Shown here: positions 43,859 through 52,481 of the stretch, one piece after another | Numbering within the stretch: the first letter of the stretch is position 1 | Layout of the letters: each line of letters opens with the position of its first letter | Assembly (NCBI GenBank): GCA_963818725.1 | Contig: CAWFTU010000002.1 | Span: 186,001 to 250,000 of the forward strand | Length of the DNA: 64,000 bases | Direction of reading: 5' to 3' | From: DATFDN01 sp963818725 | GTDB lineage: Bacteria > Pseudomonadota > Alphaproteobacteria > Acetobacterales > Acetobacteraceae | Position numbers and translations under genes: made by a program | Notes under the pieces: model-generated | Told to the model about the DNA's origin: nothing | The model's input: only the letters and a program-made list of their open reading frames with translations | The model's database searches: none

Positions 43859-44740
43859 TCACGCGCGGAACGGCTGGCGCCGCCGGAAGTCTTCCGCGAT
43901 CTGCTCCATCGTCATCCAGCGGACGCCCTCATGCGCGTTGATGTGCCCGATCAGCCGCTCCAGCATCAGCAGCACCTGCGGCCTGCCGCTCACGTCCGGA
44001 TGGATGGTGATGGGAAACACCCCGTACTCCATTTCCCGATAGACCCAGTCGAATTCATCGCGCCACATCTCCTCGAGATGGCGCGGATTCACGAAGCCAT
44101 GGCTGTTGGGCGCTTTCTTGATGAACATCATCGGCGGCAAGTCATCGACGTACCAGTTGGCGCCGATCTCCACCAGGTCCACCTCCTTGCCCCGCTGAAG
44201 CGGCCGCATCCATTCGGAGGCGGTCTTGGAATAGTCGATCTTGGTCCAGGAATCGCCAACCCGCGCGTAGAACGGCAGGAAGTCATGATAGGCTTGGCTG
44301 TGATCGTAGCGGAACCCGTTCTGAAGCAGCAGCTCGGCGGTGGAGGCGGACATCTCCCACCAGGGCGCGACATAGCCGCGCGGCTTCTTGCCCGAGAACT
44401 TCTCGATCAGCTCGATCGACTTCTTGAGGACATCCGTCTCCTGCTGGCGGGTCATGGCCACCGGGTTCTCGTGCGAATAGCCGTGCGCGCCGATCTCGTG
44501 GCCGGCCTCGACGATCATTCTCGTCTGCTCGGGAAAGGTCTCGATCGAGTGGCCGGGGATGAACCAGCTTGCCTTGATCTTGTACTTGTCGAACAGCTTC
44601 AGCAGCCTCGGCGTGCCCACCTCGCCCGCGAACACGCCGCGCTGGATGTCGGACGGCGAGTCCTCCCCGCCATACGAGCCGAGCCATCCGGCGACGGCGT
44701 CGATGTCAACGCCGAACCCGCAGAGAATTTCCTTTGCCAT
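43859..44740 (-). CDS. Polysaccharide-deacetylase-fold hydrolase (PuuE/cyclic imidase-like)
   Basis: 293 residues from an ATG with GGGGGAG upstream. The NodB fold motifs are visible: CGFGVDIDAVAGW (first Asp region), a central HEIGAHGYSHENP with the metal His pair, GYVAPWWEMS and a C-terminal TIHPDVSGRP. This shape, without a signal peptide, is that of cytoplasmic PuuE-type allantoinases, cyclic imidases and related peptidoglycan-deacetylase-like enzymes, not of exported chitin deacetylases. A metal-dependent hydrolysis of a cyclic amide or N-acyl group is expected. It lies between an LLM oxidoreductase and a metal chaperone. Confidence 0.88.
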   Translation of the reverse strand: MAKEILCGFGVDIDAVAGWLGSYGGEDSPSDIQRGVFAGEVGTPRLLKLFDKYKIKASWFIPGHSIETFPEQTRMIVEAGHEIGAHGYSHENPVAMTRQQETDVLKKSIELIEKFSGKKPRGYVAPWWEMSASTAELLLQNGFRYDHSQAYHDFLPFYARVGDSWTKIDYSKTASEWMRPLQRGKEVDLVEIGANWYVDDLPPMMFIKKAPNSHGFVNPRHLEEMWRDEFDWVYREMEYGVFPITIHPDVSGRPQVLLMLERLIGHINAHEGVRWMTMEQIAEDFRRRQPFRA

Positions 44741-44791
44741 TCCTGACTCCCCCATTGATGGGATTGGGCCAGCAAGCCGGGCGGCCGCCGC

Positions 44792-45890
44792 CTACTCCGC
44801 TGCGTGTGCCGCTGCCGCCACAGGACGCCAGCTTTTGAGCACGGGCAGAATCTCTTTCGCGAACAGATGAAGGGACGCTTCCGCCTTCTCGTACGGAATG
44901 CCGCCGAACCGGAAGGAGACGTTCAGCTCGAAGTCGCCGATCAGTTGCCGGCGCTCCTCCAGGTCTCGGAGGATCCGGTTCGGTGTGCCCCAGATCGCCG
45001 CCTTCATGAAGCCCTCGACCGCCCCCTCAAGACCGCCCTTGCGCGCGATCTCGGCCTTTTGGGCGTAGGCATCGTACCCCTTGACCGTGGCGAAGTGCTC
45101 GCCAAGCAGCTCGTAGTGATGGAAGTTGCTCTCGACGAATTTGCCCATGTACTTGCGCGCCGACTGCTCCGCCTCGTCGAGTGTCGCCGCGCAGAAGCAG
45201 AAATCGGTAATCATCATCGTCGGCGCCGGAACGCCATGATACTTGCCATGCAGCGTGCGATTGCGCTGGATCGCCGGAAGCCGCATCGGCCAAGGGCGGT
45301 CGGAGAACATCACCATGTGCGCGCCGAGCTTGGCGGCCGAGTCCACCGAATCCTCGCTGGATGCGACGGCATAGATGCGCCCGTCGAAGCTGCGGTCCGG
45401 ACGCGGCCGGATCTCCACGCGAGGCTGCGTGTAGTCACTTGCCGCTGCCCTCGATCCAGCCCGTGCGCAGCGCGTTGACGATCATCGGCGCGGCCTCGTC
45501 GAAGCGTTCGCGGCTCTCGTTCATTGTGCCCCGGAAAGCCGAGAACTCTCGCCGGGCGAGACCCCGGCCAAGCCCCAGACGCAAGCGTCCGTTGCACAGA
45601 TAGTCCAGCACGGAAGCTTGCTCGGCGACCCGCAGCGGGTCGTGCCAAGGAATGATCACCGCCGCCGTGCCGAGATCGATCCCTGGGCAGGCCGCCGCAA
45701 GGTAGGACATGAGCTGCAGGTTGTCGGGGCAGAACGAGTAGTCGAAGAAGTGGTGCTCGGCCGACCAGAGCACGTCGAACCCCAGGCCGGGCGCCTGACG
45801 CGCCAGACGGAGATCCTCCCCCCAAACCTGCCTGTCGCTAATCCCCTCCCAGCCATAGCTGGAAAAGATCATCATCAAACCAATGTCCAT
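44792..45890 (-). pseudogene. LLM-class flavin oxidoreductase, split by a frameshift
   Basis: The first frame (MDIGLMMIFSSYGWEG...) covers the first 150 residues: AEHHFFDYSFCPDN, then LRLGLGRGLARREFSAF. It stops at a TGA at 45437-45435. The second frame continues the family (VEIRPRPDRSFDGRIYAVASS) to KSWRPVAAAAHAAE. Removing one base near 45435-45440 joins GSGK with DYTQPRVEIRP and gives a 365-residue protein, the normal size. It is the first gene of the deacetylase-CobW-ABC operon. If intact it would perform a flavin-dependent oxygenation or ring opening. No strong ribosome-binding site precedes the ATG. Confidence 0.8.
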
Positions 45891-46124
45891 GGCTTGGTAT
45901 CCAGTCGTATCGTTTGCCTCATCCAAGCCATCACAGATGACTGGGTTTGGCAAAAACCGTACGATCGTGCTGGCTGGAGGCCCTGGCCGCTGCCTTCAGC
46001 GCCGCCGGAAATCGGGGAATTAATCCCTCATTAAGCATTTCCTGTTACGGTCGCGGCTCCTCCGGTGGCGGGGGCGCCGGGCCGAGCTCGTCTGGGAGTA
46101 CGCGGCGCTCCCGCCTTCTCCCAA

Positions 46125-47123
46125 TCAGGTCCGTAAGAAGCCGGCCAACCGCTCCGCCTCGGCGACAATCGGATCGGCCATCGCTGCCGCCCGCGCGGCG
46201 CCTTCCCGGAGGATCGCATCGATCTGCGACGGATCGGCCAGCAGCCGCTCCGTCGCCCGCGCAATCGGCGCCAGCTTGGCGATCATCAGCTCGGTCAAGG
46301 CTTCCTTGAAGACACCGAAACCCTTGCCCGCGTGCTCGCGCAGCACGCCCGCATGGTCGGTGCCGGCGAGTGCCGCGTAGATGCCGACCAAGTTGCGCGC
46401 CTCCGGGCGCTTCTCCAGGCCGTGCGGCTCGAAGGGCAGCGGCTCGGGGTCGGTCTTGGCGCGGCGAAGCTTCAGCGCGATGGCGTCGGCGCTGTCGTTC
46501 AGGTTGATCCGGCTCTGATCCGAGGCGTCGGTCTTCGACATCTTCCGCGTGCCGTCGCGCAGGCTCATCACCCGCGCCGCCGGCCCCAGGATCAGGGGAT
46601 GGATGGCGGGGAAGAACTCCTTGCCATAATCGCGATTAAACTTCTGGGCGATGTCGTTCGCCAGTTCCAGATGTTGGCGCTGGTCATCGCCCACCGGCAC
46701 ATGCGTCGCGTGATAGGCGAGGATGTCGGCCGTCATCAGCACCGGATAGATGTAGAGGCCCGCCGAGGCGTTCTCGCGGTCCTTGCCCGCCTTGTCCTTG
46801 AATTGCGTCATACGGTTCAGCCAACCGAGTCGGGCGACGCAATTGAAGATCCAGGCCAGCCGGACATGGGCCGGCACGGCGGATTGCAGGAACAGGACGT
46901 GCCGGCCCGGGTCGATGCCACAGGCGAGCAAGGTCGCCGCCATTTCCCGCGTCTGCCGTGACAGGGCCTCTGGCTCTTGCCACTGGGTGATGGCGTGCAG
47001 GTCGACCACGCACCAGAGGCACTCGTGCGAGGCCTGCAACTCCACCCAGTTGCGGATCGCGCCGAGGTAATTGCCGAGATGTGGGATGCCGGACGGCTGG
47101 ATGCCGGAGAAGATGCGCGACAT
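46125..47123 (-). CDS. trpS: Tryptophan--tRNA ligase
   Basis: 332 residues, the usual bacterial TrpRS length. FSGIQPSGIPHLGNYLGAI contains the HIGH-equivalent motif (PHLGN, 14-18), and GTRKMSKTDAS the KMSKS-equivalent. GLYIYPVLMTADILAYHATHVPVG and the RNLVGIYAAL region are typical. The enzyme attaches tryptophan to its tRNA in the cytoplasm. It lies 14 bases after the murJ stop, probably in the same transcript. No ribosome-binding site is obvious, so coupling to murJ is likely. Confidence 0.95.
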   Translation of the reverse strand: MSRIFSGIQPSGIPHLGNYLGAIRNWVELQASHECLWCVVDLHAITQWQEPEALSRQTREMAATLLACGIDPGRHVLFLQSAVPAHVRLAWIFNCVARLGWLNRMTQFKDKAGKDRENASAGLYIYPVLMTADILAYHATHVPVGDDQRQHLELANDIAQKFNRDYGKEFFPAIHPLILGPAARVMSLRDGTRKMSKTDASDQSRINLNDSADAIALKLRRAKTDPEPLPFEPHGLEKRPEARNLVGIYAALAGTDHAGVLREHAGKGFGVFKEALTELMIAKLAPIARATERLLADPSQIDAILREGAARAAAMADPIVAEAERLAGFLRT

Positions 47124-47137
47124 GGGCGGAAAGCCTG

Positions 47138-48730
47138 TCAGGAGAGCGGGGCGGACGGCGGAGTGATGGCGGATCGCCCGGCACGGAGCAAGGCGCGGCG
47201 GCGCACCATCCGGAGCACGTTGCGCAGGTCGTACGCGTTGAGGACGTGCCCGGCGCCGACATACGACGCCAGCCCGGCTGCGATCAGCGCGGCGAGGGCC
47301 GCGAGACGGAGCGTGCCGCGCGGCATGGCTGCCCCGAACAGCACATGCTGCGCGCCGGCCAGCACCGCCGCCATCACCAGCGCGGCGGCCAGCATGCGGG
47401 GGACGCGAAAGCGGAACTGCGGGTCGAGCCGGAGCTGGCCACGGCGCGCGAGCATTCCGCCGAGGCAGGCGGCGTTGAACATCGCGGCCAGGCTGGTGGC
47501 AAGCGCCGGACCCATCTGACGGAGCGGTCCCATGAGAGCCAGGTTGAGGGCCAGATTGAGCGCCACCGCCGCCAGCCCGATCTTGACCGGTGAAGCGGTG
47601 TCGCCGCGCGCGAAAAAACCGGGCGCCAACACCTTCACCAACACGAAGGCCGGCAGGCCGATGGCGTAGGCGGCAAGCGCCTGAGCCGATAGGCGTGTGC
47701 TCTCAGCCCCGAACGCGCCCCGATCGAACAGCGCGAACATGATCGGCCAGGCCGACACGATCAGCGCCAAGGCGGCGGGCAAGGTCAGGAATAGCGCGTA
47801 TTCCAGCGCCCGGTTCAGCGTCGCGGCCGACGCCTCCGCCTCACCGGCGCGCACCTGTCGGGAGAGCATGGGCAACAGCGCGGTGCCGACCGCTGTGCCG
47901 ATCACCCCGAGCGGCAATTGCTGCACCCGGTCGGCGTAATACAGGACGGAGACGGTGCCCGCTGGAAGCAGGCTGGCAATGATGACGTCCACCGCGAGAT
48001 TGAGCTGTGTCACCCCCGCCCCGACCAGGCCGGGCGCCATGCGGCGCATCAGCAACCGCATCTGCGGGGTCATGCGGGGCAGCGGCACGCGCAGCGCCAT
48101 CCCGGCCCGCCGCACCGCGACGAGCAGTACGCCGAGCTGCGCCACGCCCGAGGCCGTCACGCCCCAGGACAGCGCGTGCCCCACGGTGGGCACGTAGGGC
48201 GTGAGCCAGAGCATCGCCGCGATCGAGACGACGTTGAACAGCACGTAGGAGGCCGAGGCGGCAGTGAAGCGGTCGAGCCCGTTCAGCACGCCGGAGACCA
48301 GGGCCGCTAGGCAGATCAGGATCAGGTAGGGGAAGGTGATCCGCGACAGCGACACCGCCAGGGCGAACTTGGCGGGGGTCGCCGCGAAGCCCGGCGCGAG
48401 CACGGTCATCACCTGGGGCATGAACAGCTCGCCCAGGATGGTCAGCAGGCCGAGCCAGAAGACCATGACGGCGAACGCCTCCTCGGCGAAGCGCCTCGCC
48501 ACGTCCCGTCCCTCGGTGGCCAGCAGGCCGGAGAAGGCGGGCACGAAGGCGGCGTTGAACGCCCCCTCGCCGAATAGCCGCCGGAACAGGTTGGGCAGCT
48601 TCAAGGCCACGAAGAACGCGTCCGCGACCGGCCCCGCCCCGATCAGCGCCGCGATCAGGATGTCGCGGGCGAAGCCGAGAAGGCGGCTGAGCAGAGTCCA
48701 AACGCCGACGGTGAGGATGCCCCGGAGCAT
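47138..48730 (-). CDS. murJ: Lipid II flippase MurJ
   Basis: 530 residues with about 14 membrane helices. The N-terminus WTLLSRLLGFARDILIAALIG and the block KLPNLFRRLFGEGAFNAAFVP are the MurJ/MviN signature. ADRVQQLPLGVIGTAVGTALLP is another conserved block. The protein moves lipid-linked peptidoglycan precursor across the inner membrane and is essential in most bacteria. A GAGG element precedes the ATG. It is followed by trpS and preceded by a toxin gene only eight bases away. Confidence 0.95.
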   Translation of the reverse strand: MLRGILTVGVWTLLSRLLGFARDILIAALIGAGPVADAFFVALKLPNLFRRLFGEGAFNAAFVPAFSGLLATEGRDVARRFAEEAFAVMVFWLGLLTILGELFMPQVMTVLAPGFAATPAKFALAVSLSRITFPYLILICLAALVSGVLNGLDRFTAASASYVLFNVVSIAAMLWLTPYVPTVGHALSWGVTASGVAQLGVLLVAVRRAGMALRVPLPRMTPQMRLLMRRMAPGLVGAGVTQLNLAVDVIIASLLPAGTVSVLYYADRVQQLPLGVIGTAVGTALLPMLSRQVRAGEAEASAATLNRALEYALFLTLPAALALIVSAWPIMFALFDRGAFGAESTRLSAQALAAYAIGLPAFVLVKVLAPGFFARGDTASPVKIGLAAVALNLALNLALMGPLRQMGPALATSLAAMFNAACLGGMLARRGQLRLDPQFRFRVPRMLAAALVMAAVLAGAQHVLFGAAMPRGTLRLAALAALIAAGLASYVGAGHVLNAYDLRNVLRMVRRRALLRAGRSAITPPSAPLS

Positions 48731-48737
48731 GTGTGCC

Positions 48738-49121
48738 TCAGCGGATCACGCGAACGCTGACACCGAGCCGCGGCCCGACATTCGTCCAGTTTCGATCGGT
48801 GGTCAGGGCTGGGCGGCTCTCCCGCGCAGCCAGGGCAAGACAAAGGCGATCCCCCAATGACAAACCGAATCCCTTGGTTTCGGGGTAGAACGTCGCAGCC
48901 ATGAGAGCGAGGCGCCAATCGGCGTCGCGGATCGCGAGGGGAAGTTCCAGGATCGTGATTTCAGCCTGGTCCGCCGCCATTCCATCCCGAATCAGCACGG
49001 TCGCCGCTTCGGCGAGATTCACGGAACAGGCGACTGCTCCCTTGTCCAAGGCTTCGATGACGATATCCTGCCCTGCCTCCTCATAGAGAAGCGCGAGAAT
49101 CGCGCTGGCATCCAGGATCAT
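48738..49121 (-). CDS. vapC: PIN-domain toxin (VapC-like)
   Basis: 127 residues. ILDASAILALLYEE carries the first Asp, SVNLAEAATVLI the Glu, and GLSLGDRLCLALA the third acidic residue, with ALTTDRNW at the end. This is the standard VapC PIN fold. It begins 12 bases after the antitoxin stop. Together they form a complete toxin-antitoxin pair inserted between gpsA and murJ. The target RNA is unknown. Confidence 0.9.
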   Translation of the reverse strand: MILDASAILALLYEEAGQDIVIEALDKGAVACSVNLAEAATVLIRDGMAADQAEITILELPLAIRDADWRLALMAATFYPETKGFGLSLGDRLCLALAARESRPALTTDRNWTNVGPRLGVSVRVIR

Positions 49122-49133
49122 TGGGAGAAAACG

Positions 49134-49394
49134 TCACAGGTCCTCACGCTCCGCCTCCTCGCGGCGCATGGCGAGCAAGCGCTCGGAGGCCCCCTCATGA
49201 GTATGGACCTGCCGGCGCACCCGCGCCTGCAATCCCGCTACTACGTCCTTGACCGGGCGTACGCGAAGCTCTCCATTCTCGACCGCGACAACGACAAGGG
49301 CGCCTTGTTCGAGGCCGAGCAGCCTTCTCTGCTTGGCTGGAATGCTGATGCGGCCATTTTCGGCCATGCGCACCAATGCGAAGTCATGCCCCAT
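49134..49394 (-). CDS. AbrB-type antitoxin
   Basis: 86 residues. MAENGRISIPAKQRRLLGLEQGALVVVAV is an AbrB/SpoVT swapped-hairpin domain, and the acidic/basic C-terminal helix (SERLLAMRREEAEREDL) is the probable toxin-binding part. It lies upstream of the PIN toxin and 80 bases from gpsA. Its sequence differs clearly from the antitoxin at 33810, so the two pairs are independent. Confidence 0.88.
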   Translation of the reverse strand: MGHDFALVRMAENGRISIPAKQRRLLGLEQGALVVVAVENGELRVRPVKDVVAGLQARVRRQVHTHEGASERLLAMRREEAEREDL

Positions 49395-49474
49395 GGCGTG
49401 CCGTGCAAAACGAAAATTTCTACCCGTTTATAAATTATGAACTTCCTTGCGCGTCCGCAAGGCCAATCGGCGGC

Positions 49475-50437
49475 CTACTCGTCGCGTCGCGGTCGCGCCA
49501 GCAACGCGCGGATGGCGCCTGCCAGCGCGAGATGTCCGGCGAGCAGATCGGCGGCCGCTCGGCAGATGGGCAGCTCCGTCTGACCGGCCCGCGCAACAAG
49601 CGCGGGAGCGGTCGCGACCCCCTCCGTCACCCCCGAGCGCGCCGCCAGGACCGCGTCGAGCGCCTCGCCACGGCCCAGCGCCAGGCCGAGGCTGAAGTTG
49701 CGGCTGGACGTGCCCGTGCAGGTCAGCAGGAGATCGCCCAGGCCGGACAGGCCCATGACCGTCTCCGCCCGCCCGCCCAGTGCCACGGCGAGCCGGCCGA
49801 GTTCGGCTAGGCCGCGCGTGATGAGCCCGGCTCGGGCGTTCTCGCCGAGCCCGGCGCCGATCACCGCGCCGGCGGCGATGGCAATGACGTTCTTCGCCGC
49901 CCCGCCAATCTGGGCCCCGATCGGGTCGTCGTTGCCATAGATTCGGAAGGCGGGCGTGCCGAGCAGGCCGGCAAGCCGCGCGCGCAAGGCCGGGTCAGTC
50001 GCCGCCACCACCGTCGCCGCGGGCTTCCCCGCGGCGATCTCGTGCGCGAAGTTCGGCCCGGTCAGCACGGCGGCGGGGCGGCCGGGATGCAGCGCGCCGA
50101 GCACCTCAAGCGGAAGGTGGAGCGTGCCCCGTTCCACCCCCTTGGCACATGCCACCAACGGCGCGCAGCCGGGTGGCACGAACCCGGCGACCGCGCGCAA
50201 GTGCTGCATCGGCACCGTCAGCAGGATGGCATCCACCGCGCCCGGCATGTCGGACGTCACACGAATTGCGTCTCGCAGCCGCGCTCCTGGCAGGCGCGGA
50301 TTCTCCCGGACCAGGGCGATGTCGCGCGCCCGCGCCGGATCGCGCGCCCAGAGCGTGACCGCGTTCCCCGCCCGGTCGGCCTGGATGGCGAGGGCAGTGC
50401 CCCAGGCGCCGGCCCCGATGACGGCAACCTCACTCAT
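49475..50437 (-). CDS. gpsA: Glycerol-3-phosphate dehydrogenase [NAD(P)+]
   Basis: 320 residues, normal for GpsA. EVAVIGAGAWGTALAIQ (3-19) binds the cofactor, and VLTGPNFAHEIAAGKPAATV and GGAAKNVIAIAAGAVIGAGLG with the catalytic Lys are conserved. SGLGDLLLTCTGTSSRNFSLG completes the signature. It makes glycerol-3-phosphate for phospholipids from dihydroxyacetone phosphate. It overlaps the end of rlmJ by eight bases and is cotranscribed with it. Confidence 0.95.
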   Translation of the reverse strand: MSEVAVIGAGAWGTALAIQADRAGNAVTLWARDPARARDIALVRENPRLPGARLRDAIRVTSDMPGAVDAILLTVPMQHLRAVAGFVPPGCAPLVACAKGVERGTLHLPLEVLGALHPGRPAAVLTGPNFAHEIAAGKPAATVVAATDPALRARLAGLLGTPAFRIYGNDDPIGAQIGGAAKNVIAIAAGAVIGAGLGENARAGLITRGLAELGRLAVALGGRAETVMGLSGLGDLLLTCTGTSSRNFSLGLALGRGEALDAVLAARSGVTEGVATAPALVARAGQTELPICRAAADLLAGHLALAGAIRALLARPRRDE

Positions 50438-51248
50438 GGGCCAGCCGGATGAGCGCAGTGCCCTCGCCCGTCTCGCGCTCGCCGAGGCGATCGAGCAGCG
50501 CGGCCACGATCGCCGGCGCCTCCTCGCCGAAGCGGAAAGGCGGGTTGACGATCAAAAGCCCGCATCCGTTCAGCCGCCCTGGATCGAGGGGCGCGCGCAC
50601 CCATAGCTCGGCGGTGACGACGTCGCGCAGCCCGCTCTCCGAGACCGCGGTCAGCAGCCGCCGGGACGGCGCACGGTGCTTGATCGGGTACCAGGCCGCG
50701 AACACACCGTTTGGGAAGCGCGCGTGGCCGTCACGGAGGCCACGCGACAGGCGGTCGACCTCGTCCGTCGCCTCATAGGGGGGATCGATCAGCACCAACC
50801 CGCGCCGCTCGCGGGGCGGTAGCAGGGCGCCCAGCGCCTCCCACCCGTCGCGGCGATGCACCCCGACCTGCGGATCGCGCGCGAAGCAGCGGCGCAGCGT
50901 GGCGTGATCCTCCGGGTGCAGCTCGCAGCAGGCCAGCCGGTCGCCCGGACGCAGCCGCGCGCGGATCAGCGCGGGCGAGCCAGGATAGAGCCCAAGCTGG
51001 CGCACCAGCCCGACATACGGGGCAAGTGCTTCCGGCGTGTCCTCAAGCAAGCGCCCGATTCCGCCGCGCCACTCGCCGGTGCGCTCGGCAGGGCCGGCGC
51101 CAAGGTCGTACGCGCCAGCGCCGGCGTGGGTGTCGAGCACAAGGATCGGCGCCGGCTTGCGCATCAGCGCGTCCAGGAGCCATAGCAGCAGCGCGTGCTT
51201 TAAGCAGTCCGCGAAGTTGCCGGCGTGGAAGGCATGGCGGTAGTTCAT
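50430..51248 (-). CDS. rlmJ: 23S rRNA (adenine2030-N6)-methyltransferase RlmJ
   Basis: 272 residues from the ATG at 51248. MNYRHAFHAGNFADCLKHALL is the RlmJ N-terminal signature. DTHAGAGAYDLG is the S-adenosylmethionine site, and VLIDPPYEATDEVDRL carries the DPPY catalytic motif for N6-adenine methylation. ACCELHPED lies between them. It modifies A2030 of 23S rRNA. A longer upstream frame is Arg/Gln-rich and rejected. The gene is divergent from an MFS carrier gene. Confidence 0.93.
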   Translation of the reverse strand: MNYRHAFHAGNFADCLKHALLLWLLDALMRKPAPILVLDTHAGAGAYDLGAGPAERTGEWRGGIGRLLEDTPEALAPYVGLVRQLGLYPGSPALIRARLRPGDRLACCELHPEDHATLRRCFARDPQVGVHRRDGWEALGALLPPRERRGLVLIDPPYEATDEVDRLSRGLRDGHARFPNGVFAAWYPIKHRAPSRRLLTAVSESGLRDVVTAELWVRAPLDPGRLNGCGLLIVNPPFRFGEEAPAIVAALLDRLGERETGEGTALIRLAHE

Positions 51249-51275
51249 GGGCCGGCCGGAGCGGGGACCAAGCAC

Positions 51276-52424
51276 ATGGAGCTGACAGCGGCGGAGCGGC
51301 GCCGCGGCCTCGCGGCGGCGATCGGCTGCGTGACCGTGTTCGGCCTTGCGGTGGGCGAGAGCGCCCCCTTGCTGTCGCTGCTGCTCGAAACGCAAGGCAC
51401 GGACCCAGTGTTCACGGGCCTGAACGCGGACTCGACGTTCATTGGCGTGATCATCGGCCCGCTGCTGGCGCCGCCGGGCGTTCGCCTGTTTGGGATTCGC
51501 CGGTTTCTGCTGGCGTGCCTGGCACTTGATGCCGCCACGTTCTTGCTAATGCGGGTGTTTGAAAGCCTGTCGGCTTGGTTCGCGCTGCGCATGCTGGGCG
51601 GCATGATGGGCTCCAGCATCTTCGCCGCAAGCGAGGCCTGGATCAATCTTCTGGCCAGCGACGCGACGCGCGGGCGAATTGTCGGAATTTACGCGGCGGC
51701 GCTTTCAGCCGGGTTCGGCCTTGGCCCAGTGCTGCTCTCCTGGACCGGGATCGAGGGCTGGACTCCGTTCATCACCGCCGCCGCCATTATCGCCCTGGCT
51801 GCCCTACCGCTGCTCGGGGCCGGCGACATGGCGGGGGGCTTCGGGCGCGAGCGCGCGGCGAGCCCGCTCAAGATGTTCGCGCGCGCGCCATTCCTGCTGT
51901 TCGTGGTGGCGATGTTCGGCCTGTACGAATCCGCGCTGATGGCGCTGCTGCCGATCTGGGGCGTGCGGGTGGGATTGGGCGCGAGCGGTGCCGCCGCGAC
52001 CGTCTCTCTGATCTATTTCGGCGCGATCATGCTGCAAGTGCCGATCGGCTGGCTGTCGGACAGGGTCTCGCGAGGCGCGGCCTTGTTGCTGTGCGGCGCG
52101 GTCGGACTTGCGGGCGCCACGGTGGTTCCAGCTTCGGCCTCGCTCCTTCCCGCGCTGTTCTGCGTCCTGCTCGTTTGGGGCGGCACGGCGAGCGGGATCT
52201 ATCCCGTGGCGCTGGGCATGGCGGGCGACCGCTTCCGAGGCGGCGACCTGGTGGCGGTGAACGCGGCGATGGTCACGGCCTACGGATTAGGCTCGCTCGC
52301 CGGGCCGGCATTGGGCGGGGTCGCGATGGACGTTTGGAACCCGTAAGGCTTGCTGTGGTTCTTCGTCGCGCTGTTCACGGCATTCCTCGCCCCGACACTC
52401 GGCGCGCACCGCTGGGGCCAGTGA
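51276..52424 (+). pseudogene. MFS transporter with a premature stop before its last helix
   Basis: From the ATG at 51276 the frame encodes 356 residues with MFS motifs (MMGSSIFAASEAWINLLAS, GWLSDRVSRGAALL) and stops at a TAA at 52344-52346 after MDVWNP. The same frame continues without another stop for 25 residues (GLLWFFVALFTAFLA...HRWGQ) to a TGA at 52424, and this stretch is a typical final membrane helix. One base change (TAA from CAA or similar) therefore removes the last helix. The family resembles YcaD-like/bacilysin-type carriers. The truncated protein may still fold. Confidence 0.75.
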
Positions 52425-52481
52425 AAGGTCTCGCCATCCTGACCCGCCGGGCTCCTGGGCGTGGGCTGAGCGGCACCCCAG

